Shown piece after piece: positions 55,619-63,326 of a stretch of 64,000 nucleotides of DNA (position 1 is the stretch's first letter; each line of letters begins with the position of its first letter). Made by a program: the position numbers and the translations under genes. The notes under the pieces were generated by a model. The model saw only the letters and a list, made by a program, of their open reading frames with translations. It searched no databases and was not told where the DNA came from. Source of the DNA: Rhizobacter sp. (GTDB lineage Bacteria > Pseudomonadota > Gammaproteobacteria > Burkholderiales > Burkholderiaceae_C); NCBI GenBank assembly GCA_019635355.1, contig JAHBZQ010000001.1, forward strand, positions 1,674,001 to 1,738,000. The letters run 5' to 3'.

Positions 55619-56677
55619 ATGGACACGCCCAAGCCCTACGCTGAACACTTCGGAACGGTGCTGACCCGCGGGCTGGTCGTCGTCGTCTTCAACGTCGTGA
55701 TCGGCCTGGGCCTCGCGCTGCGCAACGACAACATGGTGGTCCAGATGGTCTATGCGCAGGCCATCGGCCTGTCGATCTGGCTCACCATCGAATGCGCCCG
55801 CCACGCCTTCAAGCGCGACCCGCGCAGCAACTGGCCGGTGGGCTGGCGGCGCTACGTGCTGCTGGTGGGCGGCATCCTCGTCGGCTACACGATCGGTACG
55901 GCGATCGGCGATGCGTTCAGCGGCTACTCGACCTGGAACATGATGCTGGCCCAACCCCGCCAGACGCTCGGCTACCTGTTCCTCGCGTTCACGATGAGCG
56001 GCGTCATCACCTTCTTCTTCCACGCGCGCGGCCGCGGTGCGTCGCTGGAGCAGCTTGCGGCCACGGCCCAGCGCGACGCGAGCCAGGCCCAGCTGCAGTT
56101 GCTCTCCTCGCAGCTCGAGCCGCACATGCTCTTCAACACGCTGGCCAACCTGCGCGTGCTGATCGCGCTCGACCCGCCGCGCGCGCAGGAGATGCTCGAC
56201 CACCTGGTCGCCTTCATGCGCTCCACGCTCACCGCCTCGCGCGGCATGCTGCACCCGCTCGGGGCCGAGTTCGCGCGGCTCAACGACTACCTCGCGCTGA
56301 TGAAGATCCGCATGGGCGAGCGCCTCGTCACCGAGATCACCCTGCCCGACTCGTTGAGCGAACTCGCCGTGCCCACGCTGCTGCTGCAGCCGCTGGTGGA
56401 AAACGCCATCAAGCACGGCCTGGAGCCCAAGGTCGACGGCGGCCGGCTGGTCGTGCGCGCGGCCCGCGAAGGCGCCGACCTCGTGCTCACCGTGCGCGAC
56501 ACCGGCGTGGGCCTGTCCTCCGTGGCGAACGACGGCACCCACTTCGGCATGAGCCAGGCCCGCGAGCGCCTTGCCACGCTCTATGGCGACGATGCCAGCC
56601 TCGTGCTGGCGCCGGCAGACGATGCCGACGGGGGCGTGGTCGCCACCGTGCGCATCCCCCTCAACCGCACCGCTTGA
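55619..56677 (+). CDS. LytS/YehU-type sensor histidine kinase
   Basis: A 352-residue membrane sensor. Four hydrophobic helices (about 15-145; for example LVVVVFNVVIGLGLAL and LFLAFTMSGVITFFF) precede a His_kinase domain of the LytS group. Its phospho-acceptor is in LSSQLEPHMLFNTLANLRVL. The ATPase-type domain has LLLQPLVENAIKHGLEPK (N box) and DTGVGLSSVANDGTHFGMSQ (G boxes). The signal is unknown. Seven bases before the LytTR regulator, its evident partner. Confidence 0.92.
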   Translation: MDTPKPYAEHFGTVLTRGLVVVVFNVVIGLGLALRNDNMVVQMVYAQAIGLSIWLTIECARHAFKRDPRSNWPVGWRRYVLLVGGILVGYTIGTAIGDAFSGYSTWNMMLAQPRQTLGYLFLAFTMSGVITFFFHARGRGASLEQLAATAQRDASQAQLQLLSSQLEPHMLFNTLANLRVLIALDPPRAQEMLDHLVAFMRSTLTASRGMLHPLGAEFARLNDYLALMKIRMGERLVTEITLPDSLSELAVPTLLLQPLVENAIKHGLEPKVDGGRLVVRAAREGADLVLTVRDTGVGLSSVANDGTHFGMSQARERLATLYGDDASLVLAPADDADGGVVATVRIPLNRTA

Positions 56678-56684
56678 ACCTCCC

Positions 56685-57488
56685 ATGAACGCCACCGCCC
56701 TCATCGCCGAAGACGAGCCTCTGCTGGCCGCCCACCTGAAGGCCGAGCTGGCCCGGCAATGGCCCGCGCTGCAGGTCGTCGCCAGCGTCGGCAACGGCGA
56801 CGCCGCCGTGCAGCAAGCGCTCGCGCTGCGCCCGCAGGTGCTCTTCCTCGACATCCGCATGCCGGGCTTGAGCGGCCTCGAAGCCGCGCACGCGCTGGCC
56901 GAAGACTGGCCCGACGACAGCCCCTTCCCGCTGCTCGTCTTCGTGACGGCGCATGACGAATATGCGATCGAAGCCTTCGAGCGCGCCGCCTTCGACTACG
57001 TGCTGAAGCCCGCCACGGCCGAGCGGCTCGCGCAGACCTGCTCGCGCCTGCAAGACGCCTTGCGCCTGCGCGCCCAGGCCCCGGCGGAAAGCAACGCGCT
57101 CGACGCAGCCGTCGCCCAGCTGCGCGGCCTGCTGGCGCAAGCGCCGGCCGCTCCCTCCGCCCCGCGCCTGAGCGTGATCCAGGCGGGCGTGGGCAGCACC
57201 ATCCACATGGTGAAGGTCGACGAGGTGCTGTATTTCGAAGCGGCTGACAAATACGTGCGCGTCGTCACCGCCGAGCATGAGCACCTCATCCGCCTCTCGC
57301 TGCGCGAGCTGCTGCCGCAGCTCGACCCGCAGCGCTTCTGGCAGATCCACCGCGGCACCGTGGTGCGCGCCGATGCGGTGGCCACCGCCGTGCGCGACGA
57401 GAGCGGCAGGCTCACACTGAGTCTGCGCGACCACGCCGACAAGCTGGCCGTGAGCCGCCTGTACGCCCACCTCTTCAAGGCGCTGTGA
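56685..57488 (+). CDS. LytTR-family response regulator
   Basis: A 267-residue response regulator. The receiver domain (1-~125) has ATALIAEDEPLLAAHLKAEL (acidic pair), LFLDIRMPGLSGLEA with the phospho-Asp and VFVTAHDEYAIEAFERAAFD, then YVLKPATAERL with the conserved Lys. The C-terminal LytTR DNA-binding domain (about 160-265) has VDEVLYFEAADKYVRVVTAE and FWQIHRGTVVRADAVA. It is cognate to the LytS gene upstream; targets unknown. Confidence 0.95.
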   Translation: MNATALIAEDEPLLAAHLKAELARQWPALQVVASVGNGDAAVQQALALRPQVLFLDIRMPGLSGLEAAHALAEDWPDDSPFPLLVFVTAHDEYAIEAFERAAFDYVLKPATAERLAQTCSRLQDALRLRAQAPAESNALDAAVAQLRGLLAQAPAAPSAPRLSVIQAGVGSTIHMVKVDEVLYFEAADKYVRVVTAEHEHLIRLSLRELLPQLDPQRFWQIHRGTVVRADAVATAVRDESGRLTLSLRDHADKLAVSRLYAHLFKAL

Positions 57489-57489
57489 C

Positions 57490-57801
57490 ATGAGCCGCTC
57501 CGACCTCCCCCGCGACAGCCTCGAAGCACGCGCCTTGCACCGCGTGCGCCGCAAGATCGGCTTCTACACGCACGCGATGGTCTTCGTGATGGTGCACCTG
57601 GGCTTCGGCATCGCCTTCCTCGTGGGTGCCCGGCACAAGCCCTTCTTCATCTGGGGCTGGGCCGTTGGCCTCGCGATCCACGGGCTCTTCACCTTCGCCA
57701 CGCTGCAGGGCGAGGGCCTGCGCGAGCGCATGTTGCGGCAGGAGATCGAGCGCATGCGCCGCGAGCGCGGCGAACCCGACAAGCCGATCGACAAACCATG
57801 A
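57490..57801 (+). CDS. 2TM domain-containing protein
   Basis: A 103-residue protein with two membrane helices (THAMVFVMVHLGFGIAFLVG and FFIWGWAVGLAIHGLFTF) and a charged C-terminal coil (RERMLRQEIERMRRERGEP). This is the 2TM domain that often accompanies or is fused to LytTR systems. One base after the regulator gene; last of the operon. Function unknown but likely tied to the two-component pair. Confidence 0.85.
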   Translation: MSRSDLPRDSLEARALHRVRRKIGFYTHAMVFVMVHLGFGIAFLVGARHKPFFIWGWAVGLAIHGLFTFATLQGEGLRERMLRQEIERMRRERGEPDKPIDKP

Positions 57802-57802
57802 A

Positions 57803-57829
57803 AAACGGGCCGCTCAACGCGGCCCGTTT
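57803..57829 (+). terminator. Terminator after the LytTR operon
   Basis: AAACGGGCCGC, 5-base loop, GCGGCCCGTTT: an 11-bp stem just after the 2TM stop codon, ending in TTT. It lies between two convergent genes and, being A-rich on the left and T-rich on the right, may stop transcription both ways. Confidence 0.8.
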
Positions 57830-57842
57830 GGGGTTTAGCGGT

Positions 57843-58229
57843 TCAGTGGTGGCGCTGGCGCGGGCCCGGCTCCCAGCGGGGGCCGCGGTCGTCGCGATCG
57901 CGGTCGCCGTAGCCACCACGGTGGTCATCGTGGCGGTGGCCGTGATGACGGTGGTGGTGATGGCGGTGATCCCAGCCGCGATAGTCGACCACCGGCACCG
58001 GGCGGTACACCACGGCCGGGGGCGGCGCCGGGCGGTAGACCACCACCGGGGCCGGCGGGTAATACACCGGGGCCGGGGCGTGATAGACCGGCGCACCCAC
58101 CACCACGGGCACGGGCACCGGCAGGTTCACGGCCACAGACCATTGCACGTTGCCCGCATGGGCGCTGCTGCCGGCAGCCAGGGCGCCCAGCGCAACGAGG
58201 GCAGCGAAAGCGGACTTGCGGTTGAACAT
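57843..58229 (-). CDS. Secreted Pro-rich, His-rich protein
   Basis: A 128-residue exported protein. Signal peptide FNRKSAFAALVALGALAAGS to SAHA, then a Pro/Val/Tyr-rich segment (PAPVYYPPAPVVVYRPAPPP) and a tail crowded with His, Arg, Asp and Gly (HRHHHHRHHGHRHDDHRGGY). The tail could chelate nickel, copper or zinc in the periplasm. The ribosome site AAGGAGAG is good. Similar Pro/His-rich small proteins occur in many Burkholderiales, function unproven. No metal transporter is adjacent. Confidence 0.8.
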   Translation of the reverse strand: MFNRKSAFAALVALGALAAGSSAHAGNVQWSVAVNLPVPVPVVVGAPVYHAPAPVYYPPAPVVVYRPAPPPAVVYRPVPVVDYRGWDHRHHHHRHHGHRHDDHRGGYGDRDRDDRGPRWEPGPRQRHH

Positions 58230-58353
58230 GTGTTCTCTCCTTGTGAGACCGGCGCCAAGCGGCCGGCTTGCTCCCACAACGGATGGCGGCGACCGCCCGT
58301 TCACATCGTCAAGGTAAAGGCGTGTTAACGCACGTAAAGCGCGCGGCGCCGCA

Positions 58354-58683
58354 TCAGCGCTTGGCCTGCTGCATCTCGTCGACGAGTGCCTGCAGGTCGG
58401 CCAGTTCGGTCAGCACCTCGAAGGCGAAGCCTTCGCGCCGCGCCGGGCGGCTGCTCAGCACCAGCTCCTTCATGTAAGCCGGTAGCGCAGCCGGCGTCAC
58501 CCACAGCTCGCACAGCCGGTTCACGATGTGCGGGTGCCGGCGTGCCGTGGCGAGCGGCTGGTAGCGCGGCGGCAGCCCGGCAAGCCAGGCGTGCGCATCG
58601 GCACTCAGGGCCTGCGCCTGCGGTTGGCGCTGGGGGTGCGAGGACGAAGTGTCGAGCGGGGTCGAAGAAGTCATGCGGGCCAT
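58354..58683 (-). CDS. Hypothetical protein, 109 residues
   Basis: Not recognised. Residues 1-30 are polar and Ser/Gln-rich; the rest is helical with WLAGLPPRYQPLATARRHPH, LCELWVTPAALPAYMKELVL and a Leu-rich C-terminal helix (EVLTELADLQALVDEMQQAK). Cytoplasmic, no signal or membrane segment. The frame and codon pattern (GC-rich third positions) look genuine. It may start at 58683 or 58674. Stands alone, 125 bp from the His-rich gene, on the same strand. Confidence 0.6.
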   Translation of the reverse strand: MARMTSSTPLDTSSSHPQRQPQAQALSADAHAWLAGLPPRYQPLATARRHPHIVNRLCELWVTPAALPAYMKELVLSSRPARREGFAFEVLTELADLQALVDEMQQAKR

Positions 58684-58815
58684 TGTTTCGAAGCCCTCGC
58701 GGCACCGACAGGCCCGGCGCCCCTCCAGCCACGGGGGCCTGTCACCACATAAATTGCACGATCGCGCAAACCTTCACGCCCGCACCAGACAAGGGCTTCA
58801 GAAGGGAGCGCCGAC

Positions 58816-58821
58816 TACAAT
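58816..58821 (+). promoter_or_regulatory. Candidate -10 element of glnS
   Basis: TACAAT 46 bases upstream of the glnS start in a locally AT-rich run; a convincing -35 at 17 bases is not seen. Recorded as a weak candidate only. Confidence 0.3.
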
Positions 58822-58866
58822 CGTTTTCGCTTTTTCCCCTCTGTACACCACCTCGAAACGCCCTGC

Positions 58867-60666
58867 ATGAGCGACCCTGCCCGCGACCGTCCTGCCTCCG
58901 CCGACGAACACAAGCCCAGCAACTTCCTGCGGCAGATCATCGAGCGTGACCTGGCCCAGGGCACCTATGCCAACCGGCACTTCGCCGGCACGCCGGGCGA
59001 TGCGCAGCACCACGCCGCCGGCCCGCTCGACCCCGCGAAGATTCGCACCCGCTTCCCGCCCGAGCCCAATGGCTACCTGCACATCGGCCATGCCAAGAGC
59101 ATCTGCCTCAACTTCGGCCTCGCGCGCGACTACGCCGGCATCTGCCACATGCGGTTCGACGACACCAACCCCGAGAAGGAAGAGCAGGAGTACGTCGACT
59201 CCATCCTCGACGCGGTGAAGTGGCTCGGCTTCGACTGGAACGTGAACGGCACCAGCCACCTCTTCTACGCCAGCCACTATTTCGATTTCATGTACCGCGC
59301 GGCCGAGGCGCTCATCACCGCCGGACTCGCCTACGTCGACGAGCAGACCGCCGAGCAGATGCGCGCCAACCGCGGCGACTTCGGCACGCCCGGCACCGAC
59401 AGCCCCTTCCGCACCCGCACGCCGCCCGAGAACCTGGCGCGCTTCCGCGAAATGCGCGACGGCAAGCTCGCCGACGGCGCCGCCGTGCTGCGCGCCAAGA
59501 TCGACATGGCCTCGCCCAACATCAACCTGCGCGACCCGGCCCTCTACCGCATCAAGCGCGCCACGCACCACAACACCGGCGACACCTGGTGCATCTACCC
59601 GATGTACACCTACGCGCACCCGATCGAAGACGCGCTGGAGAACATCACCCACAGCATCTGCACGCTCGAGTTCGAAGACCAGCGCCCCTTCTACGACTGG
59701 CTGCTCGACAAGCTCTGCGAGCTGGGTTTGCTCGCACAACCGCGCCCGCACCAGTACGAGTTCGCCCGCCTCAACCTCACCTACATCATCACCAGCAAGC
59801 GCAAGCTCAAGCAGCTGGTCGACGAGCACCACGTGAACGGCTGGGACGACCCGCGCATGCCCACCATCGTGGGCCTGCGCCGCCGCGGCTACACGCCCGA
59901 GAGCCTGCAGCTCATGGCCGAGCGCAGCGGCGTGAGCAAGGCCGGCGGCTGGATCGACTACAGCTCGCTCGAGATCGCGCTGCGCGACGACCTCGACCCG
60001 AAAGCCCCACGTGCCTGCGCCGTGCTCGACCCGTTGAAGCTCAAGCTCGAAAACTTCGCCGAGATCTTCGGCAGCGCCTCGCACCAGGAGCCGTGCCACG
60101 CGCCCGTGCACCCGGCACACCCCGACCGCGGCCAGCGCCAGTTCGTGTTGACGAACGAGGTGTGGATCGAGCGGGAAGACTTCATGGAAGTCCCATCCAA
60201 GGGCTACCACCGCCTCTACCCCGGCAACAAGGCGCGCCTGAAATACGGCTACGTGATCGAGTGCACCGGCTGCGAGAAAAACGCGCAGGGAGAGATCACC
60301 GCCGTGCTCGCCAGGCTCGTGCCCGACACCAAGAGCGGCACGCCCGGCGCCGACGCGGTGAAGGTCAAGGGCGTGATCACCTGGGTCAGCGTGGCGACCG
60401 GCATCGAAGCCGAAGTGCGCCTCTATGACCGCCTCTTCACCGAAGCCCAGCCCGACGCGGGTGGCCGCGACTTCCTGTCGGTGTTGAACCCCAACAGCAA
60501 GAAGGTCGTCACCGCCTACCTGGAGCCCGGCCTCGCCACGGCGAAGCCCGACGACAAGTTCCAGTTCGAGCGCCACGGCTACTTCGTGGCCGACCGGCAT
60601 GACCACACGGCGGCCAAACCGGTGTTCAACCGCGCCACCACGCTCAAGGACACCTGGAGCAAATGA
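58867..60666 (+). CDS. glnS: Glutaminyl-tRNA synthetase
   Basis: Class I synthetase that charges tRNA-Gln in the cytoplasm. A 599-residue protein: N-terminal NFLRQIIERDLAQGTYANRH, HIGH-type PNGYLHIGHAKSI (about 64-76), KMSKS counterpart ITSKRKL (about 307), then a C-terminal anticodon-binding beta-barrel. It is longer than E. coli GlnS (554) by insertions in the C-terminal part. Its stop overlaps the next gene's start (ATGA). Confidence 0.97.
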   Translation: MSDPARDRPASADEHKPSNFLRQIIERDLAQGTYANRHFAGTPGDAQHHAAGPLDPAKIRTRFPPEPNGYLHIGHAKSICLNFGLARDYAGICHMRFDDTNPEKEEQEYVDSILDAVKWLGFDWNVNGTSHLFYASHYFDFMYRAAEALITAGLAYVDEQTAEQMRANRGDFGTPGTDSPFRTRTPPENLARFREMRDGKLADGAAVLRAKIDMASPNINLRDPALYRIKRATHHNTGDTWCIYPMYTYAHPIEDALENITHSICTLEFEDQRPFYDWLLDKLCELGLLAQPRPHQYEFARLNLTYIITSKRKLKQLVDEHHVNGWDDPRMPTIVGLRRRGYTPESLQLMAERSGVSKAGGWIDYSSLEIALRDDLDPKAPRACAVLDPLKLKLENFAEIFGSASHQEPCHAPVHPAHPDRGQRQFVLTNEVWIEREDFMEVPSKGYHRLYPGNKARLKYGYVIECTGCEKNAQGEITAVLARLVPDTKSGTPGADAVKVKGVITWVSVATGIEAEVRLYDRLFTEAQPDAGGRDFLSVLNPNSKKVVTAYLEPGLATAKPDDKFQFERHGYFVADRHDHTAAKPVFNRATTLKDTWSK

Positions 60667-61238
60667 GCGAGTACGGCCGGCGTGCGGTGCTGCCGGCCCA
60701 CCTGAAGGCCGACTGCGCGGCCTGCACCGGCCTGTGCTGCGTGGTGACGCCGTTCGACGCGGTGCAGGGCTTCGGCTTCGACAAGCCGGCGCACACGCCC
60801 TGCCCGCACCTCTGCGGCGACTTCACCTGCGGCATCCACGCGCAGCTGGAGTCGAAGGGGTTTCGCGGCTGCGTCGTCTTCGACTGCCACGGCGCGGGGC
60901 AGCGCGTCTCTCAGCAGCTCTTTCCCGGGCAGGATTGGCGCGACTCGGCCGAGACGGCTCAGCAGATGTTCAAGGCCTACGACGTGATGCGCGGCCTGCA
61001 CGAGCTGATGCTGCTGCTTTACACCGCCTCGGTGCACGTCGACGATGCGCGCCTCACGGCGCAACTCGAGGCCATCGAGCGCATCTGCGAACACACGCCG
61101 GTCGACCAGATCGACGCGGCGGAGCTGAAACGTTCAACGATGGCGCTGCTGGCCGATCCGGGCATCCGGGCGGCGCTCGCAGGGCTTCGACAGGCTCAGC
61201 CCGAACGGACTCCGGGCGACCCACCCCGTTCGGGCTGA
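60663..61238 (+). CDS. Cys-rich protein related to the N-terminus of pentapeptide-repeat proteins
   Basis: A 191-residue protein. The first ~85 residues contain about nine cysteines in DCAACTGLCCVVTPFDAVQG, CPHLCGDFTCGIHAQLE and FRGCVVFDCHGAGQRVSQQL, resembling the Cys-rich module that precedes pentapeptide repeats in other proteins. Here no pentapeptide repeat follows; a helical region (AQQMFKAYDVMRGLHELMLL) comes next. The last ~19 residues and the stop codon derive from the inverted repeat at 61182-61252, so the original C-terminus may be lost. Coupled to glnS by ATGA. Confidence 0.75.
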   Translation: MSEYGRRAVLPAHLKADCAACTGLCCVVTPFDAVQGFGFDKPAHTPCPHLCGDFTCGIHAQLESKGFRGCVVFDCHGAGQRVSQQLFPGQDWRDSAETAQQMFKAYDVMRGLHELMLLLYTASVHVDDARLTAQLEAIERICEHTPVDQIDAAELKRSTMALLADPGIRAALAGLRQAQPERTPGDPPRSG

Positions 61239-61252
61239 GCCTGTCGAAGCCC
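61182..61252. repeat. Perfect 27-bp inverted repeat
   Basis: Arms GGGCTTCGACAGGCTCAGCC plus CGAACGG (61182-61208) and the exact reverse complement (61226-61252), loop 17 bases. This is the widespread TTCGACAGGCTCAG repeat family of betaproteobacterial intergenic regions. It provides the stop codon of the upstream gene and could terminate transcription of both convergent genes. Confidence 0.92.
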
Positions 61253-61259
61253 CACCCCC

Positions 61260-62189
61260 TTACCGCCCGTCCGGCCGTCGCTGCTTGCTGCGCTGCGCCT
61301 TGCGCTCGGCACGCTCCGCGTCGGCCGCTTGGCCCGCCGCGAGCCAGGCCTCGTATTCCTCAGGCGTTTCGAGCGTGATGCGGCCGAGACTCGTGGAGCG
61401 GAAGTCGTTGATCACCGCTTCGGCGGCCTTCTGCAAATCGACACGTCCGCCGCCTTGCAGCGCGCCGCGCTTGCGGCCGATCTCGGTGAGCAAGGCGTCA
61501 TCAGGCAGGGCCACGCTCGCAGCGTCGAGCTTGTAGCGCTCGACCAGTCGGTCGGCGTAGTGCCGCTGCAAGTAGCCCAGCAGCTCCAGCGCCACCTCCT
61601 GCTCGTCATACGCATTGCGCCCCACCGCGCCGCTGGCCGCGAGGTTGTAGCCGCTCTGCTCCACGATGATGCGCGGCCACAGCATGCCAGGCGTGTCGAA
61701 GAGGTAGACGTCTTTCGCGAGGGCCAGGCGCTGCTCGACCTTGGTGACACCGGCCTCATCGCCCGTCTTGGTGGCGCGCTTGCCCATCAGCGTGTTGATG
61801 AGCGTCGACTTGCCGACGTTGGGGATGCCGCAGACCAGCACGCGCAGGGGTTTGTCCATGCCCTGACGGCTGGGGGCGAGCGAGCGGGCCGCGTCGATGA
61901 GGCGTTGCGCCGGCGCCGTCTCCGAGGCATCGAGCGCCAGTGCCCGTGTTTCGGGCTGGGCGTTGTACCAGGCGAGCCAGGCCTCGGTGCGCTGCGGGTC
62001 GGCCACGTCCTGCTTGTTGAGGATCTTGAGCCGCGGCTTGCGGCCGGTGAGCTCGGCCAGCAGCGGGTTGGCGCTCGAGCCGGGCAGCCGGGCGTCGAGC
62101 AGCTCCATCACCACGTCGATCTGCTTGATGCGCTCGGCAATCGCCTGGCGCGTGAGGTGCATGTGACCGGGGAACCATTGGATGGGCAT
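61260..62189 (-). CDS. ylqF: Ribosome biogenesis GTPase RbgA/YlqF
   Basis: Circularly permuted GTPase that helps late 50S assembly. 309 residues in the order G4 (KILNKQD), G1 (VCGIPNVGKSTLINTLMG), G3 (FDTPGMLWP). The start is MPIQWFPGHMHLTRQAIAER, typical of the family, and the C-terminal tail is Lys/Arg-rich (RAERKAQRSKQRRP). Ends 8 bases past the inverted repeat; divergent from the hemerythrin gene. Confidence 0.95.
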   Translation of the reverse strand: MPIQWFPGHMHLTRQAIAERIKQIDVVMELLDARLPGSSANPLLAELTGRKPRLKILNKQDVADPQRTEAWLAWYNAQPETRALALDASETAPAQRLIDAARSLAPSRQGMDKPLRVLVCGIPNVGKSTLINTLMGKRATKTGDEAGVTKVEQRLALAKDVYLFDTPGMLWPRIIVEQSGYNLAASGAVGRNAYDEQEVALELLGYLQRHYADRLVERYKLDAASVALPDDALLTEIGRKRGALQGGGRVDLQKAAEAVINDFRSTSLGRITLETPEEYEAWLAAGQAADAERAERKAQRSKQRRPDGR

Positions 62190-62283
62190 GCGGGCGATTG
62201 TCGCCTCGGCTTGCGGTGGGACAAGGACAGCGCCGCTTCACGCCACTAGCCTGCACGCTTCCCACGACAACACGCCGACGACC

Positions 62284-62769
62284 ATGCCCACGCTTGAATG
62301 GAGCGACGCCCTCGCCCTCGACCTGCCCTCGATGGACGACACCCACCGCGAGTTCGTCACGCTGCTGGCGCTGGCCGAACAGGCCGGCGACGCAGCCCTG
62401 CCGCAGTGCTGGCAAGACCTGATCGAGCACACCGAAGCCCACTTCGGCCAGGAAGACCGCTGGATGGCCGCCACCCGCTTCGCGTCGGGCAATTGCCACA
62501 CGACGCAGCACAAGGTGGTGCTCGACACGCTGCGTGAAGCCGCCCGCCTGGTGGACACCGGCGAATACGGCCCGGCGCTGCTGCGCAAGCTGACGAAGGA
62601 ACTCGGGGAGTGGTTCCCGCAGCATGCGCAGAGCATGGATGCGGCGCTGGCGCTGCACCTGCGCCGCGTGGGCTACGACCCGGCGACCGGGGCGCTGCTC
62701 GTGCCGCAGGCCTTGCCCGAGACACTCATCGAAGGCTGCAGCGGAGTCGCCTGCAGCACCGGAACGTGA
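62284..62769 (+). CDS. Bacteriohemerythrin
   Basis: A 161-residue oxygen- or iron-binding hemerythrin-type protein. The ligands of a di-iron site can be followed: His in MDDTHREF, His and Glu in HTEAHFGQED, His residues in HTTQHKVVLD and His with Asp in PQHAQSMDAALALH. The C-terminus (last ~35 residues) is unrelated extra. Cytoplasmic, no signal peptide. ATG 62284 in GACC-ATG context. Could store or sense oxygen or guard against nitric oxide. Stands alone. Confidence 0.9.
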   Translation: MPTLEWSDALALDLPSMDDTHREFVTLLALAEQAGDAALPQCWQDLIEHTEAHFGQEDRWMAATRFASGNCHTTQHKVVLDTLREAARLVDTGEYGPALLRKLTKELGEWFPQHAQSMDAALALHLRRVGYDPATGALLVPQALPETLIEGCSGVACSTGT

Positions 62770-62770
62770 A

Positions 62771-62807
62771 GACGACAAAAAGGCGCCTCGCGGGCGCCTT
62801 CGTCGTC
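62771..62807. terminator. Bidirectional terminator between hemerythrin and the 69-residue gene
   Basis: A nested stem: outer GACGAC/GTCGTC and inner AAGGCGCC/GGCGCCTT around a 5-base loop. It sits between two convergent stop codons, with an A-run on the left side. Confidence 0.75.
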
Positions 62808-63015
62808 AGTGGAGATCGCTCAGCTGCACCGCCGGGGCGGCGAACTCGCGGCCGACCACCGCTCGGGCATACAGGTAGTTGTGGCGGGCCCGTTCGCTGA
62901 GCGAATCGAGGGTCACATGCCCACCTGCGTCACAGGGGAAGGTCAGCGCGCGGCCCTCCTGGAAGAGGGACTGGAAGCGCAACTCGTAAGCGGGTTTTCC
63001 GAAGTCGGTATTCAT
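62806..63015 (-). CDS. Small conserved-looking protein, 69 residues
   Basis: MNTDFGKPAYELRFQSLFQE then GRALTFPCDAGGHVTLDSLS and ERARHNYLYARAVVGREFAA. A compact soluble protein of mixed alpha/beta appearance with one Cys; no membrane segment or recognised domain. ATG 63015 is preceded by AGGAG (CAGCAGGAGTTCGTTGCC). Similar small frames occur commonly in Burkholderiales from memory, but I cannot name a function. Confidence 0.72.
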   Translation of the reverse strand: MNTDFGKPAYELRFQSLFQEGRALTFPCDAGGHVTLDSLSERARHNYLYARAVVGREFAAPAVQLSDLH

Positions 63016-63326
63016 GGCAACGAACTCCTGCTGCTCTACCGTTGGTATCAACGTGACGAAAGCTTAGGCGTTGACCGCATCGACGTCCTTAGGTGGGTGT
63101 CTCAGCGTGCCGTCCCAAACTGGCTGAGAGAACTGTAGGAATTGATCCGACAGGTTTCATGTGACTTACGACCACCCGCGGGCCCCTCATCTGCGTGGGA
63201 AGCGCCTGGACTGCCGATGACGGGCTTTTCGTCAAGCGCCGAGGGCCCTTTGAAACGTGGTGCTTGTGACCGTCATCACGGATGCCTAGCATCGCGAGGG
63301 TCATCAACCCTTGGAGGAGGATTCCG
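63016..63326. other. Divergent intergenic region before the aquaporin gene
   Basis: 311 bases without a supportable gene. A small hairpin GACGGGCTTTTCGTC is present around 63221-63235. I see no clear promoter hexamers or regulatory dyad that I could defend. Confidence 0.55.

Noticed and set aside
58798..60606. 602-codon minus-strand frame opposite glnS
   Set aside because: Composition (Val/Gly/His/Ala-rich) and lack of motifs show it is a shadow of glnS.
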